DNA of 35,881 bases from an uncultured Saprospiraceae bacterium (GCA_938041445.1 CALISO010000087.1:1-35881), one strand, 5' to 3'; shown: positions 1 through 7,579, counted from the stretch's first letter. The notes: generated from the sequence alone by a model not told the origin. Translations and numbers: made by a program.

Positions 1-807
1 CCAACGCAAAGTTCTCACATTAGAAATTCTAGTCTCAAATCTTTATTTATAAAAGAAGGATGTGACCTGCTCGGCTCCAAACCATTCAAATCATATGCGT
101 GGAGTCAGTTAAGTACATTTGCTCCTCTTTCTCAGATTAACGCAAAAACATCAGATGATAGGAGCTATGCGACTGCAAGAGAATTGTCAGAGACCGCACT
201 ACCATCAGTAGAGATAGGATTTGGATTAGGATTGAAAACTAAGTCTGGGGTCTTCGCTGAGTCTGGGTTGCAATTGGCAGTATGGAGAGAGAAACTCAGC
301 TACATCGATCCGGAAAGTATTGGATATCAGACTGTCATCACCATTGATACGATGTTTACTTCTGAAGGAATTGAAATAAACTCGGATACAACAAGTATAC
401 AGATTAATGGAAGTACTGAGATAGTCAACTTCAATTCTCACCGAACAGTCAGCGTTCCATTGATTGTCGGATATGAAAAGCCTATCACTTCTCAATTGAG
501 TATCGCAATGAGAGTAGGGGCGATCCTCAATATTGCTACAACAAGTGAGGGTAGAATTCTTGATCAGCAGATGAATGTGATAGATATCAATCAAAACGAT
601 TCTACTAGTTCGATGGTTTACAATACCAAGTTGTCAACTCAATTAATGGCTGGTGGACAATTAGTTTATCACTTCTCACCTGCGTTGGATATCTATGTCA
701 ATCCAGAGATTAGGTTTACACCTAAATCAAATACAGTTGATACCTACACACTCAATCAAAGGTTTGTTAGCCCCACAATCGGAGCAGGATTGAGATATTA
801 TTTTTAG
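1..807 (+). CDS. C-terminal part of an outer-membrane beta-barrel protein, truncated by the window edge
   Basis: The frame is open from the first base, so the gene starts upstream of the window and about 268 residues are visible. The visible part has the alternating polar/hydrophobic pattern of beta strands, Gly-rich turns (GFGLGLKTKSG near base 223) and ends in RYYF, with the terminal aromatic residue typical of barrels inserted in the outer membrane. It resembles the C-terminal half of the protein at 28706-30067: both have a serine/threonine-rich stretch leading into a GxGxG strand start, and both end in a GLRY segment. By that comparison the missing N-terminus may carry a cytoplasmic anti-sigma-like segment and one membrane helix, but this cannot be seen here. 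A lipoprotein gene follows 56 bases after the stop. Family assignment is fairly sure; function is unknown. Confidence 0.7.
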   Translation, partial: PTQSSHIRNSSLKSLFIKEGCDLLGSKPFKSYAWSQLSTFAPLSQINAKTSDDRSYATARELSETALPSVEIGFGLGLKTKSGVFAESGLQLAVWREKLSYIDPESIGYQTVITIDTMFTSEGIEINSDTTSIQINGSTEIVNFNSHRTVSVPLIVGYEKPITSQLSIAMRVGAILNIATTSEGRILDQQMNVIDINQNDSTSSMVYNTKLSTQLMAGGQLVYHFSPALDIYVNPEIRFTPKSNTVDTYTLNQRFVSPTIGAGLRYYF

Positions 808-863
808 GCTGGGCAGCACATTTATTAGTTTTAGTGTCTTATAGACAAGACACCTTAAACTTT

Positions 864-1817
864 ATGCTAAGAACTTTACATTCCACACTTTTATTTGCTT
901 TCTTCCTTGTACTTGTTAGTTGCGGTAAAGACATTGAACAGTTTACCCCTCATCAAGGACAGTTGTATCTAGATCAAGTATTTAGTGAAGCGGTAAGCTC
1001 AAGTGAGACTTTGAATTTCCTAGCCACGATTGAAGGAGATGTAAAACTAGTCTCAGCTAGTGGCATATTGTTCATTATTGATACTCAGTCTTTGATCGAA
1101 GATGGTACCATAGCATTAGGTGATCAATTGACACTGTCATTCTGGGAGTTATCAACAGGAATGGACTTATTCAGAAATCAATTGTCTACAACTATAAATA
1201 ATCAAGTATTTGAATCCAAGGTTGCTATGCGATATATAATAAGGACAAGTAATGGTAATGAAGTTGCTTCCCAACAATCCTCAATCCAAGTAGTGATACC
1301 TTCTATATTTGATGATAGCGGCGAATCAGAGGTATATCAAACCAATGGGCTCGAGTGGACAAGTCTAGATCCTGAAGCAAGTTTATCTATCGGTAATTTT
1401 GAAATTGTTGTTAATGAAGCAACAATTTGGTCTGATTTTGGATATTCATTATATGCAACTCCTGATATGTGGTATACAATATCTACTAATGCAAGTACGA
1501 ATAAAGATGACGTATTAGATGTTTGTATAGAAGGAGACATAGAGATTAATAATAGTCAACTATATTTAGTTAACGATGATTTAGGGATTAACCTAAAAGT
1601 CGGGTATAGTTCATTGACTGAAAAATTTTGTGATAATTGGTACACAGAAAGTAGTGAAAGCACTTTTACTTTGTATGCACTTAAAGCTGATAATGAAAAC
1701 AACTTTTATATCAGGACTATTAGTGAAATTGCAAATAGTGAATCTATAGAGTTAGACTTGTCTGATTCGTTGGAACAAATTGAAAGAGAAGCGTTAATCA
1801 CGCTACTAAAAGAATAG
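864..1817 (+). CDS. Predicted lipoprotein of unknown function
   Basis: Start chosen at the ATG at 864 rather than the in-frame GTG at 834, because it gives a compact lipoprotein signal: short basic N-terminus (MLRTLH), a hydrophobic core and a lipobox LVSC with the lipidated Cys at residue 20. The mature part (about 297 residues) is rich in Ser, Thr, Asn and acidic residues and reads as beta-rich (for example the region translating to EASLSIGNFEIVVNEATIW), with a Cys pair in the C-terminal third. No family is recognised. It lies 56 bases behind the barrel gene on the same strand and is followed by a strong terminator at 1862-1900, so the two probably form the end of one transcript. The same pairing of lipoprotein and barrel recurs at 28706-32032 with an ECF sigma gene between them. 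Confidence 0.7.
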   Translation: MLRTLHSTLLFAFFLVLVSCGKDIEQFTPHQGQLYLDQVFSEAVSSSETLNFLATIEGDVKLVSASGILFIIDTQSLIEDGTIALGDQLTLSFWELSTGMDLFRNQLSTTINNQVFESKVAMRYIIRTSNGNEVASQQSSIQVVIPSIFDDSGESEVYQTNGLEWTSLDPEASLSIGNFEIVVNEATIWSDFGYSLYATPDMWYTISTNASTNKDDVLDVCIEGDIEINNSQLYLVNDDLGINLKVGYSSLTEKFCDNWYTESSESTFTLYALKADNENNFYIRTISEIANSESIELDLSDSLEQIEREALITLLKE

Positions 1818-1861
1818 TATCGATAGATACAACGAAGTATTTTTATTCGTAAATGGGAGTC

Positions 1862-1900
1862 GCCTGTCTTGCTAAAGAGTAAGACAGGCCTTTTTACTTT
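1862..1900 (+). terminator. Strong rho-independent terminator
   Basis: Perfect 9-bp stem GCCTGTCTT (1862-1870) / AAGACAGGC (1881-1889), loop of 10 bases, followed by CTTTTTACTTTT. It closes the barrel/lipoprotein transcript and insulates the tRNA/ribosomal-protein operon downstream. This is the clearest terminator in the window. Confidence 0.9.
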
Positions 1901-1968
1901 TAGGTACTACTAGTCGATCTAGTGTGATTTATCGTAATATCATATGTGTATAATCAGTATAATTATAG

Positions 1969-1976
1969 TACATTTG
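1969..1976 (+). promoter_or_regulatory. Bacteroidota -7 promoter box (TACATTTG)
   Basis: TACATTTG matches the Bacteroidota housekeeping -7 consensus TAnnTTTG exactly and is followed by GC. No convincing -33 TTTG element is seen at the usual distance. It lies about 120 bases ahead of tRNA-Arg, between the terminator at 1862-1900 and the operon, and is the likely promoter for tRNA-Arg, rpmB, rpmG and the genes behind them. Confidence 0.55.
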
Positions 1977-2097
1977 CAGTTCGATAATAGAGAGGAAGCT
2001 TTTTTGATTCGAGAGTTCACAAAGCACGGGGAGTTAAAGACCACATTATCAGTAACTTACTGTGAATTAAGTGAATTTTAGTGATAGGTTAAAAGAT

Positions 2098-2171
2098 GGC
2101 TTCGTAGCTTAACTGGATAGAGCATCTGACTACGGATCAGAAGGTTGAGGGTTCGAATCCTTCCGAGGTCA
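2098..2171 (+). tRNA. tRNA-Arg (anticodon ACG)
   Basis: Full cloverleaf by eye: acceptor stem GGCTTCG (2098-2104) pairs with CGAGGTC (2164-2170) with two G-U pairs; D stem GCTT/GAGC; anticodon stem TCTGA/TCAGA around loop CTACGGA, giving anticodon ACG (read as ICG for CGU/CGC/CGA arginine codons); T stem GAGGG/CCTTC around TTCGAAT; discriminator A at 2171. CCA is not encoded. It lies 32 bases ahead of rpmB and is probably transcribed with it. Confidence 0.95.
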
Positions 2172-2203
2172 CTATTTATATTAGAAAAAAAAATAATACT
2201 AGC

Positions 2204-2452
2204 ATGTCTAGAATTTGTCAATTAACTGGAAAAAGACCGATTACCGGTAACAATGTCTCGCATTCAAAAGCTAAGACGAAAAGAAGATTTTTACCTAACT
2301 TGGTAAAGAAGAAGTTTTACATTCCTGAAAAGGATAAGTGGGTAACACTTAAGATTTCAACTTCAGCATTGAGGTCAATCAATAAGCTGGGTATCTATGC
2401 GTACCTTCAGAAATTAGAAAAGAAAGGTTACGAGCACGGTATCGAGCTGTAA
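2204..2452 (+). CDS. rpmB: 50S ribosomal protein bL28
   Basis: The product is 82 residues, close to the usual length for bL28. It begins MSRICQLTGKRPITGNNVSHS, the family signature (CxxTGK...GNxVSHS), followed by a basic stretch KAKTKRRFLPNL and the C-terminal block typical of the family. It acts in the large ribosomal subunit. The ATG is preceded by an A-rich stretch and no Shine-Dalgarno sequence, as usual in Bacteroidota. It is the first protein gene after tRNA-Arg and is followed by rpmG after 47 bases. Confidence 0.97.
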   Translation: MSRICQLTGKRPITGNNVSHSKAKTKRRFLPNLVKKKFYIPEKDKWVTLKISTSALRSINKLGIYAYLQKLEKKGYEHGIEL

Positions 2453-2499
2453 GCCACATTACTTAAATATAGACACTGTCAACAAGCAATCGATAGATC

Positions 2500-2688
2500 A
2501 TGGCAAAGAAATCAAAAGGCAATAGAATCCAGGTGATATTAGAATGTACTGAGCATAAAGCTTCAGGACTTTCAGGTACTTCAAGGTATGTAACTGAGAA
2601 AAACCGAAAAAATACACCAGATAGGTTGGAACTGAAAAAGTATAACCCTATCATGAAGAAGTACACTATTCATAAAGAAATAAAATAA
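2500..2688 (+). CDS. rpmG: 50S ribosomal protein bL33
   Basis: The product is 62 residues and starts [20 protein letters not shown], matching bL33, with the C-terminal block [17 protein letters not shown]. It has one Cys (ECTEH) but not the four-Cys zinc ribbon of the zinc-binding bL33 type, so it is the C-minus form. It is encoded between rpmB and the DUF4295 gene, only 6 bases from the latter, an arrangement conserved in Bacteroidota. Confidence 0.96.
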   Translation: MAKKSKGNRIQVILECTEHKASGLSGTSRYVTEKNRKNTPDRLELKKYNPIMKKYTIHKEIK

Positions 2689-2694
2689 TTTCAA

Positions 2695-2871
2695 ATGGCA
2701 AAAGTATCAAAGAACGCAAGGGTTGGACAAAGAGCTGCGAATGCTGGTTCTGGTAGAGATTTTGTAAAGGTTGTAACACCTGTCAAGAATCCTGAAACTG
2801 GAAAGTATTCTTACAAGACAGTAATGATCCACAAGGAAAAGGTAAAAGAACACCTCGCTGACAACAAGTAG
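2695..2871 (+). CDS. DUF4295 small basic protein, probably the Bacteroidota-specific ribosomal protein bL38
   Basis: A 58-residue basic protein starting MAKVSKNARVGQRAANAGSG and ending KEHLADNK. The sequence and its place directly behind rpmB-rpmG match DUF4295, a family limited to Bacteroidota. A cryo-EM structure of the Flavobacterium johnsoniae ribosome reported a new lineage-specific protein named bL38; I believe it is this family, but that link is from memory. It likely acts in the large subunit. The ATG is 6 bases after the rpmG stop, so translation is probably coupled. A hairpin (2913-2939) separates it from ftsY. Confidence 0.85.
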   Translation: MAKVSKNARVGQRAANAGSGRDFVKVVTPVKNPETGKYSYKTVMIHKEKVKEHLADNK

Positions 2872-2912
2872 TCTTACTTATTTTCAGAGTATTTCTTTAC
2901 AAGTAAATGATT

Positions 2913-2939
2913 TGGCTTTTTCGTATTTCGGGAAGGCCA
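2913..2939 (+). terminator. Hairpin between the ribosomal-protein genes and ftsY (terminator or attenuator)
   Basis: TGGCTTTTTCG (2913-2923), loop TATTT, CGGGAAGGCCA (2929-2939): an 11-bp stem including three G-U pairs, followed by TTTCTC. The T tract is poor, so it may only partly terminate, or protect the 3' end of the ribosomal-protein message. It would let ftsY be expressed at a lower level than rpmB/rpmG. Confidence 0.45.
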
Positions 2940-2970
2940 TTTCTCATTAATATCAATTGAGTTATAGCAT

Positions 2971-3927
2971 ATGAGTATGTTTAAAAATTTCTTTACAAAA
3001 GAGAAGAAACAAGATCTAGATAAAGGCTTAGAAAAAACTAAATCTAACTTGTTTGGTAAAATTGCAAAGGCAGTAGCTGGCAAGTCTACCGTGGATGTTG
3101 GCTTTCTTGATGAACTAGAGCAGATCTTGATATCAGCTGACGTTGGTCTTGATACGACCGTAAAGATTATAGATCGTCTTGAAGAGAGAGTATCGAAGGA
3201 TAAGTATTTTAATACTGATGAACTCAATTCCATCCTTAAGAGTGAAATAAAGTTGATACTCAAAGAGAATCTGTCAGAAGATGTTACAACCTACGATATA
3301 CCCACAGAAAGTTGGCCAGCAGTGATGCTTGTTGTCGGAGTTAACGGTGTGGGTAAGACTACAACTATTGGAAAGCTAGCACACCAATTTAGAAATCAAG
3401 GTAAGTCAGTATTGCTTGGTGCGGCAGACACCTTTAGAGCTGCAGCTGTTGATCAATTGAGAATATGGGCAGACAGAAACGACTGCCTTTTTTTCTCTAA
3501 AGGGATGAACACAGATCCTGCTGCTGTTGCATATGAGACAGTTCAATATGGTAAGAAGCATGGAGCTGATGTGGTAATAATCGATACAGCTGGAAGACTA
3601 CATACTAAACATCACCTGATGGATGAGTTGACCAAAATAAAGCGATCTATAAATAAAATAATGCCTGGAGCTCCTCACGAAGTAATGCTTGTATTAGATG
3701 CGACCACAGGTCAGAATGCCATTGAGCAAGCAAAGCACTTTACTAAAGCTACAGATGTTACTGCTCTTGCATTGACTAAGCTGGACGGTTCTGCTAAAGG
3801 TGGTGTCGTATTGGGTATCTCAGATCAGTTTAAGATTCCTATTAAATACATTGGCGTAGGAGAAGGAATTGAGCATCTTCAATTATTTAATACTGAAGAA
3901 TTTATCAATAGCTTATTTGCTGACTAG
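2971..3927 (+). CDS. ftsY: Signal recognition particle receptor FtsY
   Basis: 318 residues. The N-terminal helical bundle (about 1-105) is followed by the GTPase domain: G1 GVNGVGKTT (residues 123-131), the DTFRAAA motif (153-159), G3 DTAGR and G4 TKLDGSAKGG, all intact, and the C-terminal IGVGE block that contacts GTP. It docks ribosome-SRP complexes at the inner membrane for co-translational insertion. The long acidic A domain of the E. coli protein is absent, which is common outside Proteobacteria; the first 20 residues are Lys-rich. An alternative start is the third codon (ATG at 2977). The stop overlaps the stop of the convergent TPR gene. Confidence 0.96.
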   Translation: MSMFKNFFTKEKKQDLDKGLEKTKSNLFGKIAKAVAGKSTVDVGFLDELEQILISADVGLDTTVKIIDRLEERVSKDKYFNTDELNSILKSEIKLILKENLSEDVTTYDIPTESWPAVMLVVGVNGVGKTTTIGKLAHQFRNQGKSVLLGAADTFRAAAVDQLRIWADRNDCLFFSKGMNTDPAAVAYETVQYGKKHGADVVIIDTAGRLHTKHHLMDELTKIKRSINKIMPGAPHEVMLVLDATTGQNAIEQAKHFTKATDVTALALTKLDGSAKGGVVLGISDQFKIPIKYIGVGEGIEHLQLFNTEEFINSLFAD

Positions 3928-4250
3928 TTTCCTAGTTCTAACTCTAGATTCATTTTGACGTTGTTGAGCTCTGAGGCTGCATGAAAGTCTTTAGTAGATT
4001 TTGCAAGATCTAATCCTTCGTTATAAATGGTGAGTGCATTTTGCCTATCTCCAATTGTTTCATACAATTGACCAAGATGATAGTACAAGCCAATATAATC
4101 TGGATGTTCAGTTCTAAGTTTAAGATATCGATCCAATGCGTTTAAATTTTGGCCTATTTTTTCATACTCTTTGCTCAGAGCAAATTGGATAAATGGATCG
4201 TTTGGGTCTCCTTTCTCAAATTCCAATAATTGATCTAATCGTTTACTCAT
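3924..4250 (-). CDS. Small tetratricopeptide-repeat protein
   Basis: A 108-residue soluble protein with no signal peptide. About two and a half TPR units can be seen: FIQFALSKEYEKIGQNLNAL (residues 21-40), YIGLYYHLGQLYETIGDRQNAL (52-73) and a third helix pair reaching the end. It is a protein-interaction scaffold of unknown partner. It is transcribed towards ftsY, and the two genes share the four bases CTAG at 3924-3927, which supplies TAG stops on both strands. Confidence 0.8.
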   Translation of the reverse strand: MSKRLDQLLEFEKGDPNDPFIQFALSKEYEKIGQNLNALDRYLKLRTEHPDYIGLYYHLGQLYETIGDRQNALTIYNEGLDLAKSTKDFHAASELNNVKMNLELELGN

Positions 4251-4410
4251 ATTAATTTATCATATATAACTAAGAATGTCGATTTCCTGTATCTTTACGG
4301 CTCATCCATTATTAATATCTCAAATATAACTTTCTAGCCATTGCAATGTTATAAATGAGCCATTGGATTTACTATAATGGTGACAATTATATCACTTAAC
4401 CTACAATTAA

Positions 4411-5151
4411 ATGAAAATACTGGTTTGTGTCAGTAAGACCCCCGAAACAACTGCTAAGATAGCATTCAAGAACAATGATTCTGAGTTCAGTGAAGATGGA
4501 GTTCAATACATTATGAACCCATATGATGAATGGTATGCTCTTGTTAGAGCCCTTGAGTTGGTAGAAGAACAAGGTGGCGAAGTAGTACTAGCTCATGTCG
4601 GACCGGCTACCAATGATTCTATCATTCGAAAAGGTCTTGCAGTCGGAGCTCACAGAGCTGTCAGAATAGATGCTGATCCATCTAGTTCAGAATTTGTCGC
4701 AAACCAGATTGCTAATCATGCCCAAGGTGAAAATTATGACATGATTATTTGTGGCAAGGAAACGATAGATTATAATGGAGCAGTTGTAGGTGGATTCATC
4801 GGTGCACAATTAGGTGTACCTTATTTTAGTTTTGTCAGCGAACTTACTTCAACTGCTGGTACACATACAGTGACTAGAGATATTGAGGGTGGAGTAGAAG
4901 TGTCAGAGGTCTCAGGTAACATAGTTCTGTCTGCAGCCAAAGGACTTGCGGAACAACGTATCCCTAAGATGAAGGACATTATGATGTCTAAGAGAAAGCA
5001 AATTGAGGTCATTTCTCCAGCAGACTTCCATACGACTGCTAAAGTTGTCAAGTATGAGCTGCCAAGTGCTAAAGGAGGTGTCAAGATGATTGATGCTGAG
5101 AATATGGATGAACTAGTCAGAATGCTTCATGAAGAAGCAAAAGTCATCTAA
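4411..5151 (+). CDS. etfB: Electron transfer flavoprotein beta subunit
   Basis: 246 residues, the usual length for EtfB. It starts MKILVCVSKTPETTAKIAF and contains the conserved block DEWYALVRALELVEEQGGEV and the adenine-nucleotide-binding region GKETIDYNGAVVGGFIGAQLG in the middle. It forms a heterodimer with EtfA that carries electrons from acyl-CoA and related dehydrogenases to the quinone pool. The etfA gene follows after 26 bases, so the pair is one operon with the nuclease-like gene behind it. The 160-base gap upstream probably holds the promoter, though no strong TAnnTTTG box is close to the start. Confidence 0.96.
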   Translation: MKILVCVSKTPETTAKIAFKNNDSEFSEDGVQYIMNPYDEWYALVRALELVEEQGGEVVLAHVGPATNDSIIRKGLAVGAHRAVRIDADPSSSEFVANQIANHAQGENYDMIICGKETIDYNGAVVGGFIGAQLGVPYFSFVSELTSTAGTHTVTRDIEGGVEVSEVSGNIVLSAAKGLAEQRIPKMKDIMMSKRKQIEVISPADFHTTAKVVKYELPSAKGGVKMIDAENMDELVRMLHEEAKVI

Positions 5152-5177
5152 ATCTTTGAACCTACAAATAAATTAAA

Positions 5178-6137
5178 ATGAGTGTATTAGTATATATAGA
5201 AACAAGTAATAGCAAGATAAGAAAGGTCTCTTATGAGCTTGCATATTATGGTGTGCAAGCAGGAAAAACCCTTGATATGGGCTGTGTAGGTATTGTCGTT
5301 GGAGACTGTGAAGATCTCGATAAACTTACATCTTGTGGTCTTTCAAAAGTCGTCAAGATTGCAAGCAACTCAAATGGAGACAATGGTACGATAGCTGATG
5401 CTATCGCTGAGGTTGCAAAGAATCATTCTGCTTCACTGTTGGTGTTTGGTCATAGTAGTATTGGTAAATCATTGATGCCCAGAGTTGCATTTCAGTTGAA
5501 TGCAGGATCTGTTACGGGTATAAATTCATTACCAAGTATAGACTCTGGACAGTTCCAAGTTTCAAAAGGCGTATTTAGTGGTAAGGCTATAGCAACGTAT
5601 GAGATAAGTACACCTATTAAGGTTGTCACTCTTATGGGTAATTCACTCAAGCCATCACTTGTTGATGAATCCGAGCTTGTGATTGAAGAAGCTGCGGTTT
5701 CTATTGCCGATGGTTCGGTGACAATCAAAGAAACTAAGAAAGAAGAAGGTACAGTTCCCTTGCCTGAGGCAGAGCTGGTGGTTTCTGCAGGAAGAGGGAT
5801 GAAGGGTCCTGAGAATTGGGGTATCATTGAAGAGTTAGCGACTGTGCTTGGAGCAACAACAGCTTGTAGTAGACCAGTAGCTGATATTGGGTGGAGGCCT
5901 CATCATGAGCACGTAGGTCAGACAGGTGTTGCCATTAGACCCAATTTATATATTGCAGCAGGGATTTCTGGTGCTATCCAACATCTTGCAGGTGTCAATA
6001 ATTCTAAAACAATTGTAGTCATTAACAAAGACCCTGAAGCTCCATTTTTTAAAGCTGCTGATTACGGTATCTGTGCAGATTTATTCGATGTGGTGCCAAG
6101 ATTGACTGAGTCATTGAAGAAATTCAAAGCTTCATAA
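5178..6137 (+). CDS. etfA: Electron transfer flavoprotein alpha subunit
   Basis: 319 residues. The N-terminal domain (about 1-190) has the typical Gly-rich turns. The C-terminal FAD domain is easily recognised: GRGMKGPENWG, then SRPVADIGWRPHHEHVGQTG and AAGISGAIQHLAGV, the signature where FAD is bound, and INKDPEAPFFKAADYG. All FAD-contact motifs are present, so it should be functional. It partners EtfB, encoded 26 bases upstream, in electron transfer from dehydrogenases in the cytoplasm to the membrane. Confidence 0.97.
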   Translation: MSVLVYIETSNSKIRKVSYELAYYGVQAGKTLDMGCVGIVVGDCEDLDKLTSCGLSKVVKIASNSNGDNGTIADAIAEVAKNHSASLLVFGHSSIGKSLMPRVAFQLNAGSVTGINSLPSIDSGQFQVSKGVFSGKAIATYEISTPIKVVTLMGNSLKPSLVDESELVIEEAAVSIADGSVTIKETKKEEGTVPLPEAELVVSAGRGMKGPENWGIIEELATVLGATTACSRPVADIGWRPHHEHVGQTGVAIRPNLYIAAGISGAIQHLAGVNNSKTIVVINKDPEAPFFKAADYGICADLFDVVPRLTESLKKFKAS

Positions 6138-6177
6138 TCATTATCTTGACATAAAGATCCCACTAGCTGAGCTGTAA

Positions 6178-6780
6178 ATGGAAAAAGTAGAATTAAAAAT
6201 AGTAGCATTATCTCATAGTGTCACAAAGTCGCATAACTATGCCGTGGTGTTAGGAGAGACTGATGGAGATAGACGATTGCCAATAGTGATAGGTGGATTT
6301 GAGGCTCAAGCTATTGCTGTAGCATTGGAATCAATGTCGCCTAATAGACCACTCACTCATGATCTATTTAAAAATGCACTAGAATCTTTCAATATTGAAA
6401 TCAAAGAAGTCATCATCAATAACCTACTCGATGGTATCTTCTATGCACAACTCGTTTGTGAAAGCATTGATGGTAAAGATGTAGTCATAGATTCTCGTAC
6501 TAGTGATGCAATAGCTCTTGCGGTAAGATTTGAATCTCCGATATACACCTATGAGTTCATACTAGAACAAGCAGGAGTAATTATAGAAGACGATAAGAGT
6601 CCAAGTAAAACTAAAAGTGTTATTGCTGATAAGCCATCTAAATCTAAAGATAAACCCTACAGCTCATATTCGCTAAAAGCTCTCAATAAGATGTTAGAAG
6701 AAGTGCTAGAACAAGAAAATTATGAGAAAGCTGCTAAAATCAGAGATGAGATTAATAAGCGTGAATCTAATCAGAGTTAG
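6178..6780 (+). CDS. Bifunctional nuclease family (DUF151/BFN) protein with a C-terminal UVR motif
   Basis: 200 residues. Residues 1-140 are a DUF151 (bifunctional nuclease, BFN) domain: GETDGDRRLPIVIGGFEAQA, RPLTHDLFKNALESF and DSRTSDAIALAVRF are the conserved blocks. A charged linker (about 143-165, KSPSKTKSV...) leads to a UvrB/UvrC-type motif (about 168-200, LNKMLEEVLEQENYEKAAKIRDEI), which forms a helical hairpin that can bind UvrA or similar partners. The BFN-UVR fusion is common in Bacteroidota; the plant homologue was described as a nuclease but the bacterial role is not settled. It is 40 bases behind etfA and probably co-transcribed. Confidence 0.88.
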   Translation: MEKVELKIVALSHSVTKSHNYAVVLGETDGDRRLPIVIGGFEAQAIAVALESMSPNRPLTHDLFKNALESFNIEIKEVIINNLLDGIFYAQLVCESIDGKDVVIDSRTSDAIALAVRFESPIYTYEFILEQAGVIIEDDKSPSKTKSVIADKPSKSKDKPYSSYSLKALNKMLEEVLEQENYEKAAKIRDEINKRESNQS

Positions 6781-6806
6781 TCAATCTAATATTATATTCT
6801 GACTAA
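6777..6806. terminator. Weak inverted repeat between convergent genes
   Basis: TTAGTCA (6777-6783) and TGACTAA (6800-6806) form a 7-bp stem across the 31-base gap between the BFN gene and the kinase gene. The left arm includes the BFN stop codon. There is no good T tract on either side, so a role as a bidirectional terminator is only a suggestion. Confidence 0.3.
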
Positions 6807-6811
6807 GTGAT

Positions 6812-7441
6812 CTAGAATAGTCCAAATAATTCAGAGTCTATTAGAGAAACAATCTCTCCGAAATCTTCTTTCCTTTTGATAAAGTCAAATTTATCGATGT
6901 TAATAATGAGTAATGGACCTTCTTTATAAGAGGCGATCCATTCTTCATACTTTGTATTGAGCCTTTTGAGGTAGTCTAGAGAGATACTTCCTTCATAATC
7001 TCTGCCTCTAAGTTGAATGTGATCAACTAATGTAGGGATACTTGCTTTTAAATAGATAAGAAGATCTGGTGCTTTGACTTGAGTTGTCATTAGGTTAAAT
7101 AAGGACTGGTAATTATCATGATCTCTTTTTTCCATTAACCCCATCTCATGTAAGTTGGGAGCAAAAATTCGAGCATCTTCATAAATAGTTCTGTCTTGTA
7201 TAACTACTTCTTCCCCTTGCCTAATTTTCAGAATCTGATTAAATCGACTATTTAGAAAGTAGATCTGAAGATTAAAACTCCATCGTTGCATATCGTCATA
7301 GAAATCACTCAGGTATGGATTATTGAGAGTGTCTTCAAAGTGTACTTGCCAATTGTAATGATCTGATAACTTCTTAGAGAGAGTGGTTTTTCCAGCACCT
7401 ATATTCCCTGAAACAGCGATATGACGTATTTGCTTATTGAT
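6812..7441 (-). CDS. Deoxynucleoside kinase (dCK/dGK type), apparent non-canonical start
   Basis: A P-loop kinase phosphorylating deoxynucleosides for salvage. From the codon at 7429 the protein would read MRHIAVSGNIGAGKTTL, with the complete P-loop; then NNPYLSDFYDDMQRWSFNLQ, the QDRTIYED block (the DRS-like motif) and a LID-like RGRDYEG. About 205-209 residues is normal. The first ATG in frame (7291) would remove the P-loop and cannot be the true start. Upstream of the P-loop the frame is open back to a TAG at 7457-7459, yet holds no ATG, GTG or TTG; candidates are ATA 7429, ATC 7441 and ATA 7456. I give the longest sensible form. A perfect -7 box at 7464-7471 would start the transcript close to that TAG, which excludes the ATG at 7476 in another frame. 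Function is sure; the start is not. Confidence 0.85.
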   Translation of the reverse strand: MNKQIRHIAVSGNIGAGKTTLSKKLSDHYNWQVHFEDTLNNPYLSDFYDDMQRWSFNLQIYFLNSRFNQILKIRQGEEVVIQDRTIYEDARIFAPNLHEMGLMEKRDHDNYQSLFNLMTTQVKAPDLLIYLKASIPTLVDHIQLRGRDYEGSISLDYLKRLNTKYEEWIASYKEGPLLIINIDKFDFIKRKEDFGEIVSLIDSELFGLF

Positions 7442-7463
7442 GGTTGGTTTTTTTATCTACCGA

Positions 7464-7471
7464 CAAAAGTA
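7464..7471 (-). promoter_or_regulatory. -7 promoter box for the deoxynucleoside kinase gene (TACTTTTG on the minus strand)
   Basis: On the minus strand this reads TACTTTTG, an exact TAnnTTTG match. Transcription would begin near 7457, leaving a leader of roughly 15-30 bases before the first kinase codons. No -33 element is seen. It matters because it places the only nearby ATG (7474-7476, other frame, closed by TAA after seven codons) outside the message. Confidence 0.55.
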
Positions 7472-7579
7472 GACATTAAATAAAAGTCTGTAGTTCCTTT
7501 TTGGGATTTTAAGCGATGTTTCTTGTGAGATTATCGAAATAATCATCGATCTCCCTACATATTGATTATTATTGTTGTT

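Noticed and set aside
226-594. Minus-strand open frame inside the barrel gene, and many similar antisense frames throughout (for example 33463-33780, 34881-35156)
   Set aside because: They lie fully inside well-supported genes, have no recognisable protein features and reflect codon usage on the coding strand.
834-863. GTG at 834 as start of the first lipoprotein gene
   Set aside because: It adds ten residues with Asp ahead of a compact lipoprotein signal that begins neatly at ATG 864.
7450-7476. Kinase started at ATG 7476 with a frameshift on the A7 run
   Set aside because: The ATG frame ends in TAA at 7453-7455 essentially at the beginning of the A run, and the promoter box lies downstream of this ATG, so it would not be in the message.
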